From positions 1,103,001-1,167,000 of the forward strand of contig JACVTC010000034.1 in NCBI GenBank assembly GCA_016946835.1: 64,000 nucleotides of DNA. The letters are read 5' to 3'. The translations under genes were made by a program, and so were the position numbers. This document shows positions 11,561 through 20,561 of this stretch, one piece after another. Position 1 is the first letter of the stretch. The number at the start of each line of letters is the position of its first letter. Source of the DNA: Neocallimastix lanati (nom. inval.). Taxonomy: Eukaryota; Neocallimastigomycota; Neocallimastigomycetes; Neocallimastigales; Neocallimastigaceae. The notes beneath the pieces are model-generated. The model did no database searches and was not told the origin of the DNA. It worked only from the letters and a program-made list of their open reading frames with translations.

Positions 11561-12503
11561 TGTAATAATCATACTAAGTTCTATTACTAAATATGATTAT
11601 TAACTTCAACTTAATGACTAATTCATTAAGTTGAGAAATAAAATAAAAATAAAAATTTTACCTAAAAGAGAGTTTATTATAAAATTAATTATAATAACAA
11701 CACAAAAAATAAAAGAAGGAATATTTGGATAAATTTGGTTTAAAAAATATGTTTTTGAATAAAATGTTTTATTAATCTATTAAAGTTTAAAATATAAATT
11801 TGCTATTATTATAACTATCTTTTTATAATAATAACTCTTGATTTCTTAAAGAGAAATCAAGAGCCCTTTTTATATTTTTTTATTAAATTAAGGTTAAATA
11901 AAAAGTTTTTTCTAATCTTAAAAATTATCTTATCTAGAAAAAGATTAGAAAAAAAAACTAGATAAGTTTTGATCGATATTCTATTCATATCGATCATCGT
12001 ATATATTAAGTAAAACCAAATATATTATTTTATATTTGGATAAAACCTTAATATATCGATTTTCTAAATTTTAATTTAGATCATCAAATAAAAGGAAAAA
12101 TAAATAATAACCGGAATGATCTAAATTATTCTATTTTTCTAAATATTATTATTAAAATCTAATCTAAACTTATTAACATAAAACTATCTTTAAAAAATAC
12201 AGAAACTTATTAATTGTTCTTTTAAATGTACAAAATAAATAAAACTAATGTTTACATTAACTTGATAATTAAATGAATAACTAAATAAAATTAATAATAT
12301 TAATAAAAGAATATATAATAGTTATTTAAATAAATTTTTTAATATTATTTTAGTGTATGAATAATTATATTTTTAATAAATTTGATAATAATATTTCAAT
12401 GTAAGAATTAATTATAATTTAAATAAATTTATAATTATTATCAATAATTATAAAGACTAAGAAATAGTAATTATTTATTAATAAATAATTATTATTTCTT
12501 ACA
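11561..12503 (-). mobile_element. solo LTR, family B reversed (copy E1)
   Basis: 943 bp, TGTAATAATC...TTCTTACA, which is family B in reverse. Perfect CAAAA duplications lie at 11556-11560 and 12504-12508. The inverted repeats GATCGATAT/ATATCGATC and CTTATCTAG/CTAGATAAG are kept. It is very similar to E2 at 28537-29512. Confidence 0.8.
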
Positions 12504-12509
12504 CAAAAA

Positions 12510-13462
12510 TGGTAGACTCGGGGTGATTCTTATTGATTTAAAATCAAGCAGGGGGGGACGGGTATTACCCTGCTTTGATTTTAACAAAGAAAAAAATTTT
12601 TTTTTTTTTAAAAAGTATTTATTATTTATTAATATAAAATTTTATTTTATTTTTTTTTTTTTTTTTGAAGTACACATATTTAATTTTTAAGAAATATTTA
12701 CAATAATTATATTTTTTTATGAATTTAAAGTATAATTAGTTGTTTATAATTTAAGTAATTTTATAGAATTATTGAATTAATTTTATATCAATAATTCCTT
12801 TTTTGTTTTAATTTTTATAAATATAATAATATAATATTCAAATATAATTTAATTAAAAATAATTATAAAATAAATATATAGAAAATAGTTTTTACTATTT
12901 TCTTTGATATTTTTAAGTTAAATAAATTGTTTTTAAAGATTAATATAATAAATTTAATAATCTTTAATTATTTTAAATAATACTTGTAATTATTTTCAAA
13001 AATATAATAAAATTTTTATAATATTTAATTAATAAATTTGATAATATTTAAATAATAATTTTTATAATAAGTAATAATTTTTAATAATAAATTTAATTAA
13101 TAATCTTAATAATTTTATAATAATATTTAATAGTTATAATAATTTTTATAATAATATTTAATTAATAATTTTAATAATTTTGTAATAATTTTTATAACAA
13201 TATTTAATTAATAGTTTTAATAATTTAGTATCTTAAAAGTATAATTTTAATATTTACAATTGTATTTTAATATATACATATATTTAATAATATAACAATA
13301 AAGTAATTAAAATTTATTTACATTATTTACAAGTTAAAATTAATTTATATCAAAATAAATTAAATTTTATTATTAAGTTTAGGTTATCAAGAATATAGGA
13401 AAGTACAATTTAGTAAAGAATTATTAATAATAAAATAAAGGTTATTAATTCATTCTTTACCA
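12510..13462. mobile_element. solo LTR, family G (TGGTA...TACCA)
   Basis: A 953-bp segment with terminal inverted repeat TGGTA/TACCA between two AAAAA runs (12505-12509, 13463-13467), which are its target duplication. The last 45 bp match those ending at 627. Its first 20 bases (TGGTAGACTCGGGGTGATTC) read like the complement of a tRNA 3' end, so a remnant of LTR-adjacent internal sequence is an alternative reading. Confidence 0.55.
12540..12582. other. strong G/C-capped hairpin at start of LTR G
   Basis: AAAATCAAGCAGGG at 12540-12553 pairs with CCCTGC(T)TTGATTTT at 12568-12582, about 14 bp with one bulge, across a G-rich loop. In DNA this AT-rich the G/C cap stands out. It may stabilise a transcript end or be extruded DNA. 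The role is unknown. Confidence 0.5.
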
Positions 13463-13467
13463 AAAAA

Positions 13468-14195
13468 TGACAAACGATTCTATTATCTTAATTTGAAGTT
13501 ATTACTTCAAAAGTGATAATAGATGTATCAAGTTTGATATAAAATTTAATATAAATGAATTTGTTTTATTATTATTAATAATTAAGTTATTATTATTCTA
13601 GCTTAACACTGAATTGTTATTAATTTTTCAAAATTATACATTTCTTTTGTGTTTAGAATTAATTTTTATTATTATATTTATTAATTTTTATTATTATTTA
13701 TTAATTTTTAGTAATATTTATTAATATAATATTTGGTTATTATTTTTTTATTACATTTCTAATAACAACGAGAAATTAATTTTATAAAATATTTACAAGT
13801 ATTTATATTTTTACAATAATTTAAAGTATTTACAATTTTTAATAATAAAACAATTAAGAATAATTATATTTATAAAAATAAACAATAAAATAAACAAATA
13901 AACAATTAATACAAGAATTATTATAAACAAAGAATTCAAAATAATAAAAAAGAGAAAATTGTTTACAAACTATTTACTTTTAATTAAAAAAAGAAATTAA
14001 TTAACATTAGTATTTTATTATTTTAAAAATTAAAATAGAATTAAAGTATAATTTCGAGTTTTAGAATTTAATTAAAATAAATTTTTTTATTATGATTTTA
14101 ATTTCAAATTTTAATTTATTAATTTGTTGTTGAATAGGTTAGATATTATTCAAGCTTTCTAATAATTTTATGCGTAAGAATTCCAATCTGTATCA
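13468..14195 (-). repeat. Gypsy-C outer 3' LTR
   Basis: 728 bp, TGACAAACG...CTGTATCA. Boundaries come from comparing the three copies. The left neighbour is AAAAA, and the right neighbour is the PPT side of the internal region. Confidence 0.85.
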
Positions 14196-14207
14196 ATTCG
14201 TCGGCCC

Positions 14208-14411
14208 TTAAGAGATGACTTCGTCCCTTGAAGTCAAAGAATTTTCTTGAAGTACATATGGAAAAACATTTTTAATATGAACATTTCTATTTAAGAGTTT
14301 TCCAGTAGTTGGATCTTCTAATACTAAGGTATTGAATTTTTGTTTATTAACAACTTTAAAAGGTCCGTAAAGGTAAGGATTTAATTTACTTCTTCCTATA
14401 AGTCTTATCAT
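14208..14411 (-). CDS. Gypsy-C integrase C-terminal segment, copy 1
   Basis: A 67-residue frame matching the end of Gypsy integrases, with a GPF-like motif (LNPYLYGPFKVV) and the family ending (LLNRNVHIKNVFPY) also seen in Gypsy-A, -D and -K. There is no chromodomain. It is listed separately from the main pol frame because it is not continuous with it here. The element is counted as broken. It ends over the conserved 3' hairpin. Confidence 0.7.
   Translation of the reverse strand: MIRLIGRSKLNPYLYGPFKVVNKQKFNTLVLEDPTTGKLLNRNVHIKNVFPYVLQENSLTSRDEVIS
14217..14235 (-). other. conserved 3' hairpin (Gypsy-C copy 1)
   Basis: GACTTC/GAAGTC stem with loop AAGGGAC on the minus strand, 21 nt from the 3' LTR, identical in core to the Gypsy-A hairpin. 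Confidence 0.65.
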
Positions 14412-14444
14412 TACGTAATCTCCTGGTTTATATGTCTTCTTTAG

Positions 14445-17400
14445 TTAATTTTGAAATCCAATACGGTGTTCCCAATATTTATTTGCATACTCTGAATATT
14501 CAGTAGCCTGTTTTACCCAATTTTGATGTCTTAAGAAACGTCGAAATATATATTCTTCTTCTGATTCATTTGGATCTTTATAAATGTCAGGGAACATGAC
14601 TTCTAATGGCCAAGTGTTGTGTCTGCCATAAAGTAATTCGAAACTACTAAATTTTGTTTTTGAATTTTTAGTAGTTCTTAAGGCCCATAAAGCCGATGGA
14701 AGATATTCATCCCATTCAGACTCATTTTCTACTAATAATCTTAATAACTTCCCTATTTCTTTGTTTCGATTCTCAATCATTCCATTCGATTCTGGATGAT
14801 GCGGGGAAACGTAATGAACCCATGAACCATAAAGGTCAATCATCATCTTTGTTATTTCAGAGATAAAGGAACTACCATTATCTGTAATTATTATTTCAGG
14901 TGGTCCATGTCTTGTAAGTATTTCAACAAGAAATTTTATTACTTCTTCGGATTTCATGTTCGGGATTGCTTTAGCTTCAACCCACTTGGTAAAATAATCG
15001 ACTAAAGTTATTATATAATTGTTACCATTTTTAGTAGTTGGTAACGGTCCTATTATATCGAGTCCTACTCTAGTAAATGGTTGTTCAACAGGGGTAGCAT
15101 TATCTCCAGAACTTTTTGGAAATGGTTTAGGCCTGCATGTTTGACATTTGTGACAACTTTTTATCCACATTCTTACATCATTCCAAATGCCAGGCCAATA
15201 GTAAGATTGCATAATTCTATTAGTAGTTTTCTCTGCTCCTTCATGTCCTACTAAATGGGCACGATTAATAATATCCTTTTTGTCTTCATCTTTATAGATA
15301 ACTTTTAAATAAAGATCATCTTTTTTGTAATATAGAGTATTATCAACAACTTGATAATTCTTAGTGAAGTATTTTATTATACCTTCTGGTAGATCCAAAT
15401 CCCTTGGATTAAAGTCGGCTAATATTGCATTAGCGCATTGAATAATTCCTTTTGAATTTTTAGAAGGTAATCTTGATAACGCATCAACGAATACATTTTT
15501 TTTTCCTTTCTCGTAAATAAGTTCAATCTTATATTTGTTAAATTCTTCTATCCATCTTGCATGACGATTAGAAGTAGGAATGCTTTTTTTGAAAAACCCA
15601 AGTAATGGTTTATGATCCGTAATAAATTTTGTTAAATTTTTATTACTTAATATATATTGACTAAAATATTTTAAACTAAATATGACAGCTAATCCTTCTA
15701 AGTCCGTTACGTAGTAATTCTTTTCAGATGTAGAGAGTGTTCTACTTACGCAACAGATAGGATGTTCAAGACTATCCCCTTCCTTCTGTAAAAGAACACC
15801 ACCAATATCTTTAAGAGAAGCATCAGTACGAATGATGAATTCCTTTTTAAAATCTGGGTAACTTAATATTGGATCATTAAGTAAACATTCTTTAATATTT
15901 TCGAAAGCTTCTTCGCATTCATTTGACCATATATATTTTGAATTCTTTTTTAATAACTTAAAAAGAGGGTCAGCAATAATTGAGAAATTTGGAATAAATT
16001 TTCTATAATAACTAGCTAAACCTAAAAAAGAACGAAGTTCACTTACATCTTTAGGATTGTCCCACAAAGCAATACTTTGTACTTTGGATGGAATTGTTTT
16101 TAATCCTTTTGATGTTAGAACATGACCTAATACTTCAACACTTTCTTGAAAGAATTTACATTTTTGTAAGTTAAGAGAAAGATTGTATTTAGAAAATATT
16201 TCAAAAGCTAACTTTAAATGTTTAAGATGTTCATCAAGGGTTCTTGAATAAATTACAATATCATCTAAGTAAACAAATAAACATTTACCGATCAAAGGAA
16301 GTAATATTCTATTCATCTCCCGTTGGAAGGTAGCGGGAGCATTGGTAAGGCCAAATGGCATTACTTTAAAATTGTAATTGCCGAATTTTGTGGTAAATGC
16401 TGTTTTCTCTATATCTTCTGGATTCATTGGAATTTGATGATATCCAGAATATAAGTCTAATGCGGAGAATACTGTTGCACCATTTACTGAATAAATTAGT
16501 TCATCTATAAATGGTAGTGCGTAAGAATCTTTTATAGTAATTTCATTTAATTTGCGATAATCAATACACATTCTCCATTTCCCATTTTTCTTTTGAACTA
16601 ATAGAACAGGAAAAGACCATGGAGAATGTGAAGGAACTATAAGTCCTTTTTCTAATAATTTAATTATTTCCGATTTAAGAATATCTGCATGCTCTTTTGA
16701 TAATTTGTATGGTTTTAATTTTATAGGTTTATTACTAATTGTCACAATTGAATGTGGTTCTAAATTAGCTGTACTTAATTGTGACATTGAAGTTGCCATA
16801 CAGTTTTTATACTTCTCAATTAAATTTTTAAATTCTGTCTTAAATTTTTCCGGGACAGAATCAATAATTTTATTTAAGGTATCGATGAACTCTTGTTGTT
16901 CATCTTTTTCTATAATAATGGAATTAACAAGAGGTATTTCTGATTTACTATTAATTATATAGGTTACTTGTTTAATTCCTTTCTTAATTTTCTGGTAGAC
17001 AGCATCATCATCTGGATCTATATACAAACGATACTTTTTCTGAATTCCTCTACCAAATATAATTTCAAAATATGGATTCGTATAATTAATTACATAGAAT
17101 TTTTCTGTAATAGTTAATCTATTATTTACGTTTATTTTTAATTCAATGTAACTATTTGTAGTTACTTTAGTACCATCCACAATGGTAATATCTTCTAAAT
17201 TTTCACATTGTTTAATTACTTTATGTTTTAGTTTGCCTAGACAATTATTTGTTATAACATTATAGTTTTCACCGGTATCGTATAAGATTTTAAATGTTTT
17301 ATTATCTATTTCACCACAAATAATAGGAAGACTTGTATTAGTTAAGGAACAAAGGATTTTCTCAACTCTTGGTTTACAACCTTGTTCAAGTTCTTTTCTA

Positions 17401-17630
17401 ATGGACGGGCTTGCAGATAATAATTGAGATAAACTAATTTTTGGAAATAGGTTATTAGCTTCTTCAGTTATACTAAACTTTTCATTTTCATTTAACATTT
17501 GGATATTGGTCATTTTTCTTTTCTTAATAGTTTTTGATTTTTCTGATTCTTTTTCATTATTACTTTCAGTATATGAGGCTCCACTAATCTCATTTTCATT
17601 ACTATTTTCTTCTTCATTAACTTCCATCAC
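14445..17630 (-). CDS. pol: Gypsy-C Pol (protease, RT, RNase H, integrase), copy 1
   Basis: A 1061-residue Pol frame. Residues 1-55 are Glu/Asn/Lys-rich. An aspartic protease follows near residue 115 (LYDTGENYNVIT). Reverse transcriptase has all main blocks (RMCIDYRKLNEITIKDSYALP, VMPFGLTNAPATFQREM, FVYLDDIVIYS), then RNase H (IIRTDASLKDIGGVLLQ, TDHKPLLGFF). Integrase has its HHCC finger (HLVGHEGAEK...CHKCQ) and core (VGLDIIGPL, IITDNGSSF, HPESNGMIENRNKE). The protein is the same as that of the second copy (20562-23747), so the duplication is recent. Gag lies upstream on the same strand. Confidence 0.85.
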   Translation of the reverse strand: MMEVNEEENSNENEISGASYTESNNEKESEKSKTIKKRKMTNIQMLNENEKFSITEEANNLFPKISLSQLLSASPSIRKELEQGCKPRVEKILCSLTNTSLPIICGEIDNKTFKILYDTGENYNVITNNCLGKLKHKVIKQCENLEDITIVDGTKVTTNSYIELKINVNNRLTITEKFYVINYTNPYFEIIFGRGIQKKYRLYIDPDDDAVYQKIKKGIKQVTYIINSKSEIPLVNSIIIEKDEQQEFIDTLNKIIDSVPEKFKTEFKNLIEKYKNCMATSMSQLSTANLEPHSIVTISNKPIKLKPYKLSKEHADILKSEIIKLLEKGLIVPSHSPWSFPVLLVQKKNGKWRMCIDYRKLNEITIKDSYALPFIDELIYSVNGATVFSALDLYSGYHQIPMNPEDIEKTAFTTKFGNYNFKVMPFGLTNAPATFQREMNRILLPLIGKCLFVYLDDIVIYSRTLDEHLKHLKLAFEIFSKYNLSLNLQKCKFFQESVEVLGHVLTSKGLKTIPSKVQSIALWDNPKDVSELRSFLGLASYYRKFIPNFSIIADPLFKLLKKNSKYIWSNECEEAFENIKECLLNDPILSYPDFKKEFIIRTDASLKDIGGVLLQKEGDSLEHPICCVSRTLSTSEKNYYVTDLEGLAVIFSLKYFSQYILSNKNLTKFITDHKPLLGFFKKSIPTSNRHARWIEEFNKYKIELIYEKGKKNVFVDALSRLPSKNSKGIIQCANAILADFNPRDLDLPEGIIKYFTKNYQVVDNTLYYKKDDLYLKVIYKDEDKKDIINRAHLVGHEGAEKTTNRIMQSYYWPGIWNDVRMWIKSCHKCQTCRPKPFPKSSGDNATPVEQPFTRVGLDIIGPLPTTKNGNNYIITLVDYFTKWVEAKAIPNMKSEEVIKFLVEILTRHGPPEIIITDNGSSFISEITKMMIDLYGSWVHYVSPHHPESNGMIENRNKEIGKLLRLLVENESEWDEYLPSALWALRTTKNSKTKFSSFELLYGRHNTWPLEVMFPDIYKDPNESEEEYIFRRFLRHQNWVKQATEYSEYANKYWEHRIGFQN

Positions 17631-17945
17631 TATATCATCACTAGTATTTGGTTCATTTTCTTCAGAATTGCTAAGCTTTCTTCTTCTAGCATCTTTAATT
17701 ACTTTCTTTTGTTGTTTTACTAATTTTGTTTTGGGTTCACTTAATAATGAAGGCTTTACTATAGATTTGTTATTTAATTTTTTTGTCGAAGTTTTTCTCT
17801 TTTGTACTGTACCGATAAAGTTTGAAGAATTTCCTTCAATATTACTTTCTTCTTTAGTGAAATTTTCTTTGTCATTTTCACTTCTTTCGAAATTATTTTC
17901 ATTTTCATTTTCATTTTCATTTTCATTTGCAATTTTAATTGTCCT

Positions 17946-17963
17946 GGGAGATTGCGTACTCCC
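17946..17963 (-). other. hairpin between gag and pol, Gypsy-C copy 1
   Basis: GGGAG/CTCCC stem with an 8-nt loop, in the gag-pol interval of the transcript and repeated at 24063-24080. A CCHC zinc knuckle (CVQCKRIGHKMNDCP) is encoded close by. Stem-loops here can stimulate the recoding Gypsy elements use to make Pol. That role is inferred. Confidence 0.35.
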
Positions 17964-18052
17964 GATTATTAATTTAAATGGCTTTCGTCGTTTTCAGGGC
18001 AATCATTCATTTTGTGACCAATTCGTTTACATTGTACACAAAAGTTTATTTT

Positions 18053-18937
18053 TTATTGTTCTAATTTTTTTGTAATGTCATCTAAATTTTCTATTGTTGA
18101 TTGAGGGTACCTTAAAGTGTTCATTCTATGTTCTATTCCTTTGTTTATTTCTTCTCTTGATTGCATTTTATACCTATTATTTCTAATATTGTTATTATAG
18201 GTATCATTATTTTTATTTTTATTATCGTAATGATTATAATTATTATTATTGTTGTTATATTGCTTATTATTCGATCTAGAATTTGAAGTTGAAAAATAAT
18301 CATTTCTGTAATTATAATTGTTATAATTATTATTATAATTTTTAGATTCATTGAAATCTTTTATTTCTTTCTTGTTAACTCCGTGTAATTTTTTATATTT
18401 ATTTTTATTTTCTTCCATTAAAGCAATAATTTTTCCTTTCTTGGATGTTATTTTCATTGCATCCTGAAGTGAGGTTGGTTCCTCTTCTAATAAGGCTTCA
18501 TAAATTTTACCCCAATTCTTAAAAGCATTAATATAATATGAAGTGATAACTTGGTCACTAATTTCTAAATTCACTTGATTACATAGGGTATTGAATCTTA
18601 CATCAAATTCAGAGATTCTTTCCCCCTTTTTAATAGTGACTGTAGATAATTCTAATAATCTGGTATTTTTAGAGGTAGAGACTCTGAAATGTCCTCTTAA
18701 TTTATTTATTATAGTTTTGTAACTATCTGGTGCTTCTTTGTTTAATGAATTGAATTCAATGGTTCTCGCTATATCTGTAGTTAAGGAGATTAAGTATTCA
18801 ATTTTATCTTCTTCTTCTTCTATTTTATTAGCTTTACACCAGCGTTCATACGAAAAATGCCATTCCTTGAAGGAAACCTTATCCTTCCCTAATATAGGTA
18901 ACCTATTAAAGGTTATTGCCTTGGTTGAATTTTCCAT
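18053..18937 (-). CDS. gag: Gypsy-C Gag, copy 1
   Basis: A 294-residue Gag. The N-terminal about 170 residues are a capsid-like helical domain (FKEWHFSYERWCKANK; RISEFDVRFNTLCNQV). The C-terminal third is a low-complexity Asn/Tyr-rich stretch (NNNYNNYNYRND), probably disordered and RNA-binding. Nearby sequence encodes a CCHC knuckle. It differs from copy 2 at a few residues (for example K versus E near residue 24). The start codon is followed by the expected MENSTKAITFNRLP. Long A-tracts and a structured leader precede it. Confidence 0.8.
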   Translation of the reverse strand: MENSTKAITFNRLPILGKDKVSFKEWHFSYERWCKANKIEEEEDKIEYLISLTTDIARTIEFNSLNKEAPDSYKTIINKLRGHFRVSTSKNTRLLELSTVTIKKGERISEFDVRFNTLCNQVNLEISDQVITSYYINAFKNWGKIYEALLEEEPTSLQDAMKITSKKGKIIALMEENKNKYKKLHGVNKKEIKDFNESKNYNNNYNNYNYRNDYFSTSNSRSNNKQYNNNNNNYNHYDNKNKNNDTYNNNIRNNRYKMQSREEINKGIEHRMNTLRYPQSTIENLDDITKKLEQ

Positions 18938-19061
18938 TATTATTATTATTTTATTTATAAATTTTAAAAGAAACCTTACAATTTATATTTTCGCTTATCT
19001 TAATTTATGAATTTATGAATTATTTTACTTATTTCATTTTATTTATTCTTGCAAAAAGAAA

Positions 19062-19065
<4 letters not shown>

Positions 19066-19094
<29 letters not shown>
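19066..19094 (-). repeat. A-tract in Gypsy-C leader, copy 1 (proximal)
   Basis: T29 on the plus strand (A29 in element sense), about 130 nt before the gag start. It separates gag from the structured leader. Confidence 0.6.
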
Positions 19095-19098
<4 letters not shown>

Positions 19099-19147
19099 AT
19101 TCTTTCGACTGTAGATAGTAGTATTTGTATACAATTTTATTTTAATT

Positions 19148-19467
19148 AACACCTTTGCCTCACAACCATAAAAAAAAACCGGCGGTGTTAATATAACAAA
19201 AAGGGAACAAGTAAACCCTTAAAAGAAAATTTTAAAACTATATATTTAATCTTAGACCTTCGGTGATCTAAGCGCATTAACCGTTGTTAACTCGTTTACT
19301 GCAACCTCACTCTGTTGAAGAGATATGGGATTAGATTACGTCTTTTATAGTAATCCTTTACGCAGTCTCTAACCAAATAGATTCGTCTAAACGAGTTGCA
19401 AATGAGCTTATTGAATACACTCACAAACAACGTATAACCGAGTATTCTAACACTCGTCCTAATAATT

Positions 19468-19468
<1 letters not shown>
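19148..19468 (-). ncRNA. structured 5' leader RNA of Gypsy-C, copy 1
   Basis: Three hairpins can be drawn. H2: AACACC+GCC / GGC+GGTGTT (19148-19189), with an apical loop reading TCACAACC-ATA-A-run-CC. H3: AAGGG/CCCTT (19201-19220). H1: CTTAGA/TCTAAG capped by CCTTCGG (19251-19272). The same three, in the same order and with 61 nt between H2 and H1, occur in the unrelated chromodomain element (42007-42130) with compensating stem changes. A further block, AACCAAAT-NN-ATTCGTC, is at 19371-19387, and a 10-bp arm pair AACTCGTTTA/TAAACGAGTT closes this part. The region lies between the primer-binding site and gag, flanked by long A-tracts on both sides. Packaging signal, IRES or a selfish RNA module are all possible. 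Confidence 0.6.

Positions 19469-19504
<36 letters not shown>
19469..19504 (-). repeat. A-tract in Gypsy-C leader, copy 1 (distal)
   Basis: T36 on the plus strand, between the structured leader and the primer-binding site. The matching tract in copy 2 is 25591-25626. Confidence 0.6.
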
Positions 19505-19507
<3 letters not shown>

Positions 19508-19564
19508 CTACTTAAATCTACTTGAATAATTAAAATAGATATAACTTACTCGTATAGGAGTTAT

Positions 19565-19582
19565 ATCACTCACTCTCCACCA
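19565..19582 (-). other. primer-binding site for tRNA-Trp, copy 1
   Basis: The plus strand reads ATCACTCACTCTCCACCA. This is exactly the last 15 nt of the tRNA-Trp gene at 29529-29600 plus the added CCA. In the element's sense it is TGGTGGAGAGTGAGTGAT, 2 nt inside the LTR. It primes minus-strand DNA synthesis. Confidence 0.9.
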
Positions 19583-19584
19583 AT

Positions 19585-20312
19585 TGACAAACGATTCTAT
19601 TATCTTAATTTGAAGTTATTACTTCAAAAGTGATAATAGATGTATCAAGTTTGATATAAAATTTAATATAAATGAATTTGTTTTATTATTATTAATAATT
19701 AAGTTATTATTATTCTAGCTTAACACTGAATTGTTATTAATTTTTCAAAATTATACATTTCTTTTGTGTTTAGAATTAATTTTTATTATTATATTTATTA
19801 ATTTTTATTATTATTTATTAATTTTTAGTAATATTTATTAATATAATATTTGGTTATTATTTTTTTATTACATTTCTAATAACAACGAGAAATTAATTTT
19901 ATAAAATATTTACAAGTATTTATATTTTTACAATAATTTAAAGTATTTACAATTTTTAATAATAAAACAATTAAGAATAATTATATTTATAAAAATAAAC
20001 AATAAAATAAACAAATAAACAATTAATACAAGAATTATTATAAACAAAGAATTCAAAATAATAAAAAAGAGAAAATTGTTTACAAACTATTTACTTTTAA
20101 TTAAAAAAAGAAATTAATTAACATTAGTATTTTATTATTTTAAAAATTAAAATAGAATTAAAGTATAATTTCGAGTTTTAGAATTTAATTAAAATAAATT
20201 TTTTTATTATGATTTTAATTTCAAATTTTAATTTATTAATTTGTTGTTGAATAGGTTAGATATTATTCAAGCTTTCTAATAATTTTATGCGTAAGAATTC
20301 CAATCTGTATCA
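19585..20312 (-). repeat. Gypsy-C central LTR shared by both copies
   Basis: 728 bp, serving as the 5' LTR of copy 1 and the 3' LTR of copy 2. It is like the outer-left LTR in length and in the CGTAAGAATTCC variant near its right end, and unlike the right LTR (CTTAAGAATTCC). Confidence 0.85.
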
Positions 20313-20324
20313 ATTCGTCGGCCC

Positions 20325-20528
20325 TTAAGAGATGACTTCGTCCCTTGAAGTCAAAGAATTTTCTTGAAGTACATATGGAAAAACATTTTTAATATGAACA
20401 TTTCTATTTAAGAGTTTTCCAGTAGTTGGATCTTCTAATACTAAGGTATTGAATTTTTGTTTATTAACAACTTTAAAAGGTCCGTAAAGGTAAGGATTTA
20501 ATTTACTTCTTCCTATAAGTCTTATCAT
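20325..20528 (-). CDS. Gypsy-C integrase C-terminal segment, copy 2
   Basis: 67 residues, identical to the copy at 14208-14411 (GPF-like module, no chromodomain). The conserved 3' hairpin overlaps its end at 20334-20352. It is part of an element counted as broken. Confidence 0.7.
   Translation of the reverse strand: MIRLIGRSKLNPYLYGPFKVVNKQKFNTLVLEDPTTGKLLNRNVHIKNVFPYVLQENSLTSRDEVIS
20334..20352 (-). other. conserved 3' hairpin (Gypsy-C copy 2)
   Basis: Same GACTTC-AAGGGAC-GAAGTC stem-loop, 21 nt from the central LTR. Confidence 0.65.
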
Positions 20529-20561
20529 TACGTAATCTCCTGGTTTATATGTCTTCTTTAG

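Noticed and set aside
17506-18075. Plus-strand ORF of 189 codons (and its copy at 23623-24192)
   Set aside because: Antisense shadow of the gag-pol spacer. Phe/Ser-rich, it comes from the reverse of a Glu/Lys/Asn-rich region.
19148-19468. Group I intron or hammerhead ribozyme in the Gypsy-C leader
   Set aside because: Some strings faintly resemble the R and S elements, but P/Q and a consistent P3-P8 fold could not be drawn. No CUGAUGA/GAAA hammerhead core.
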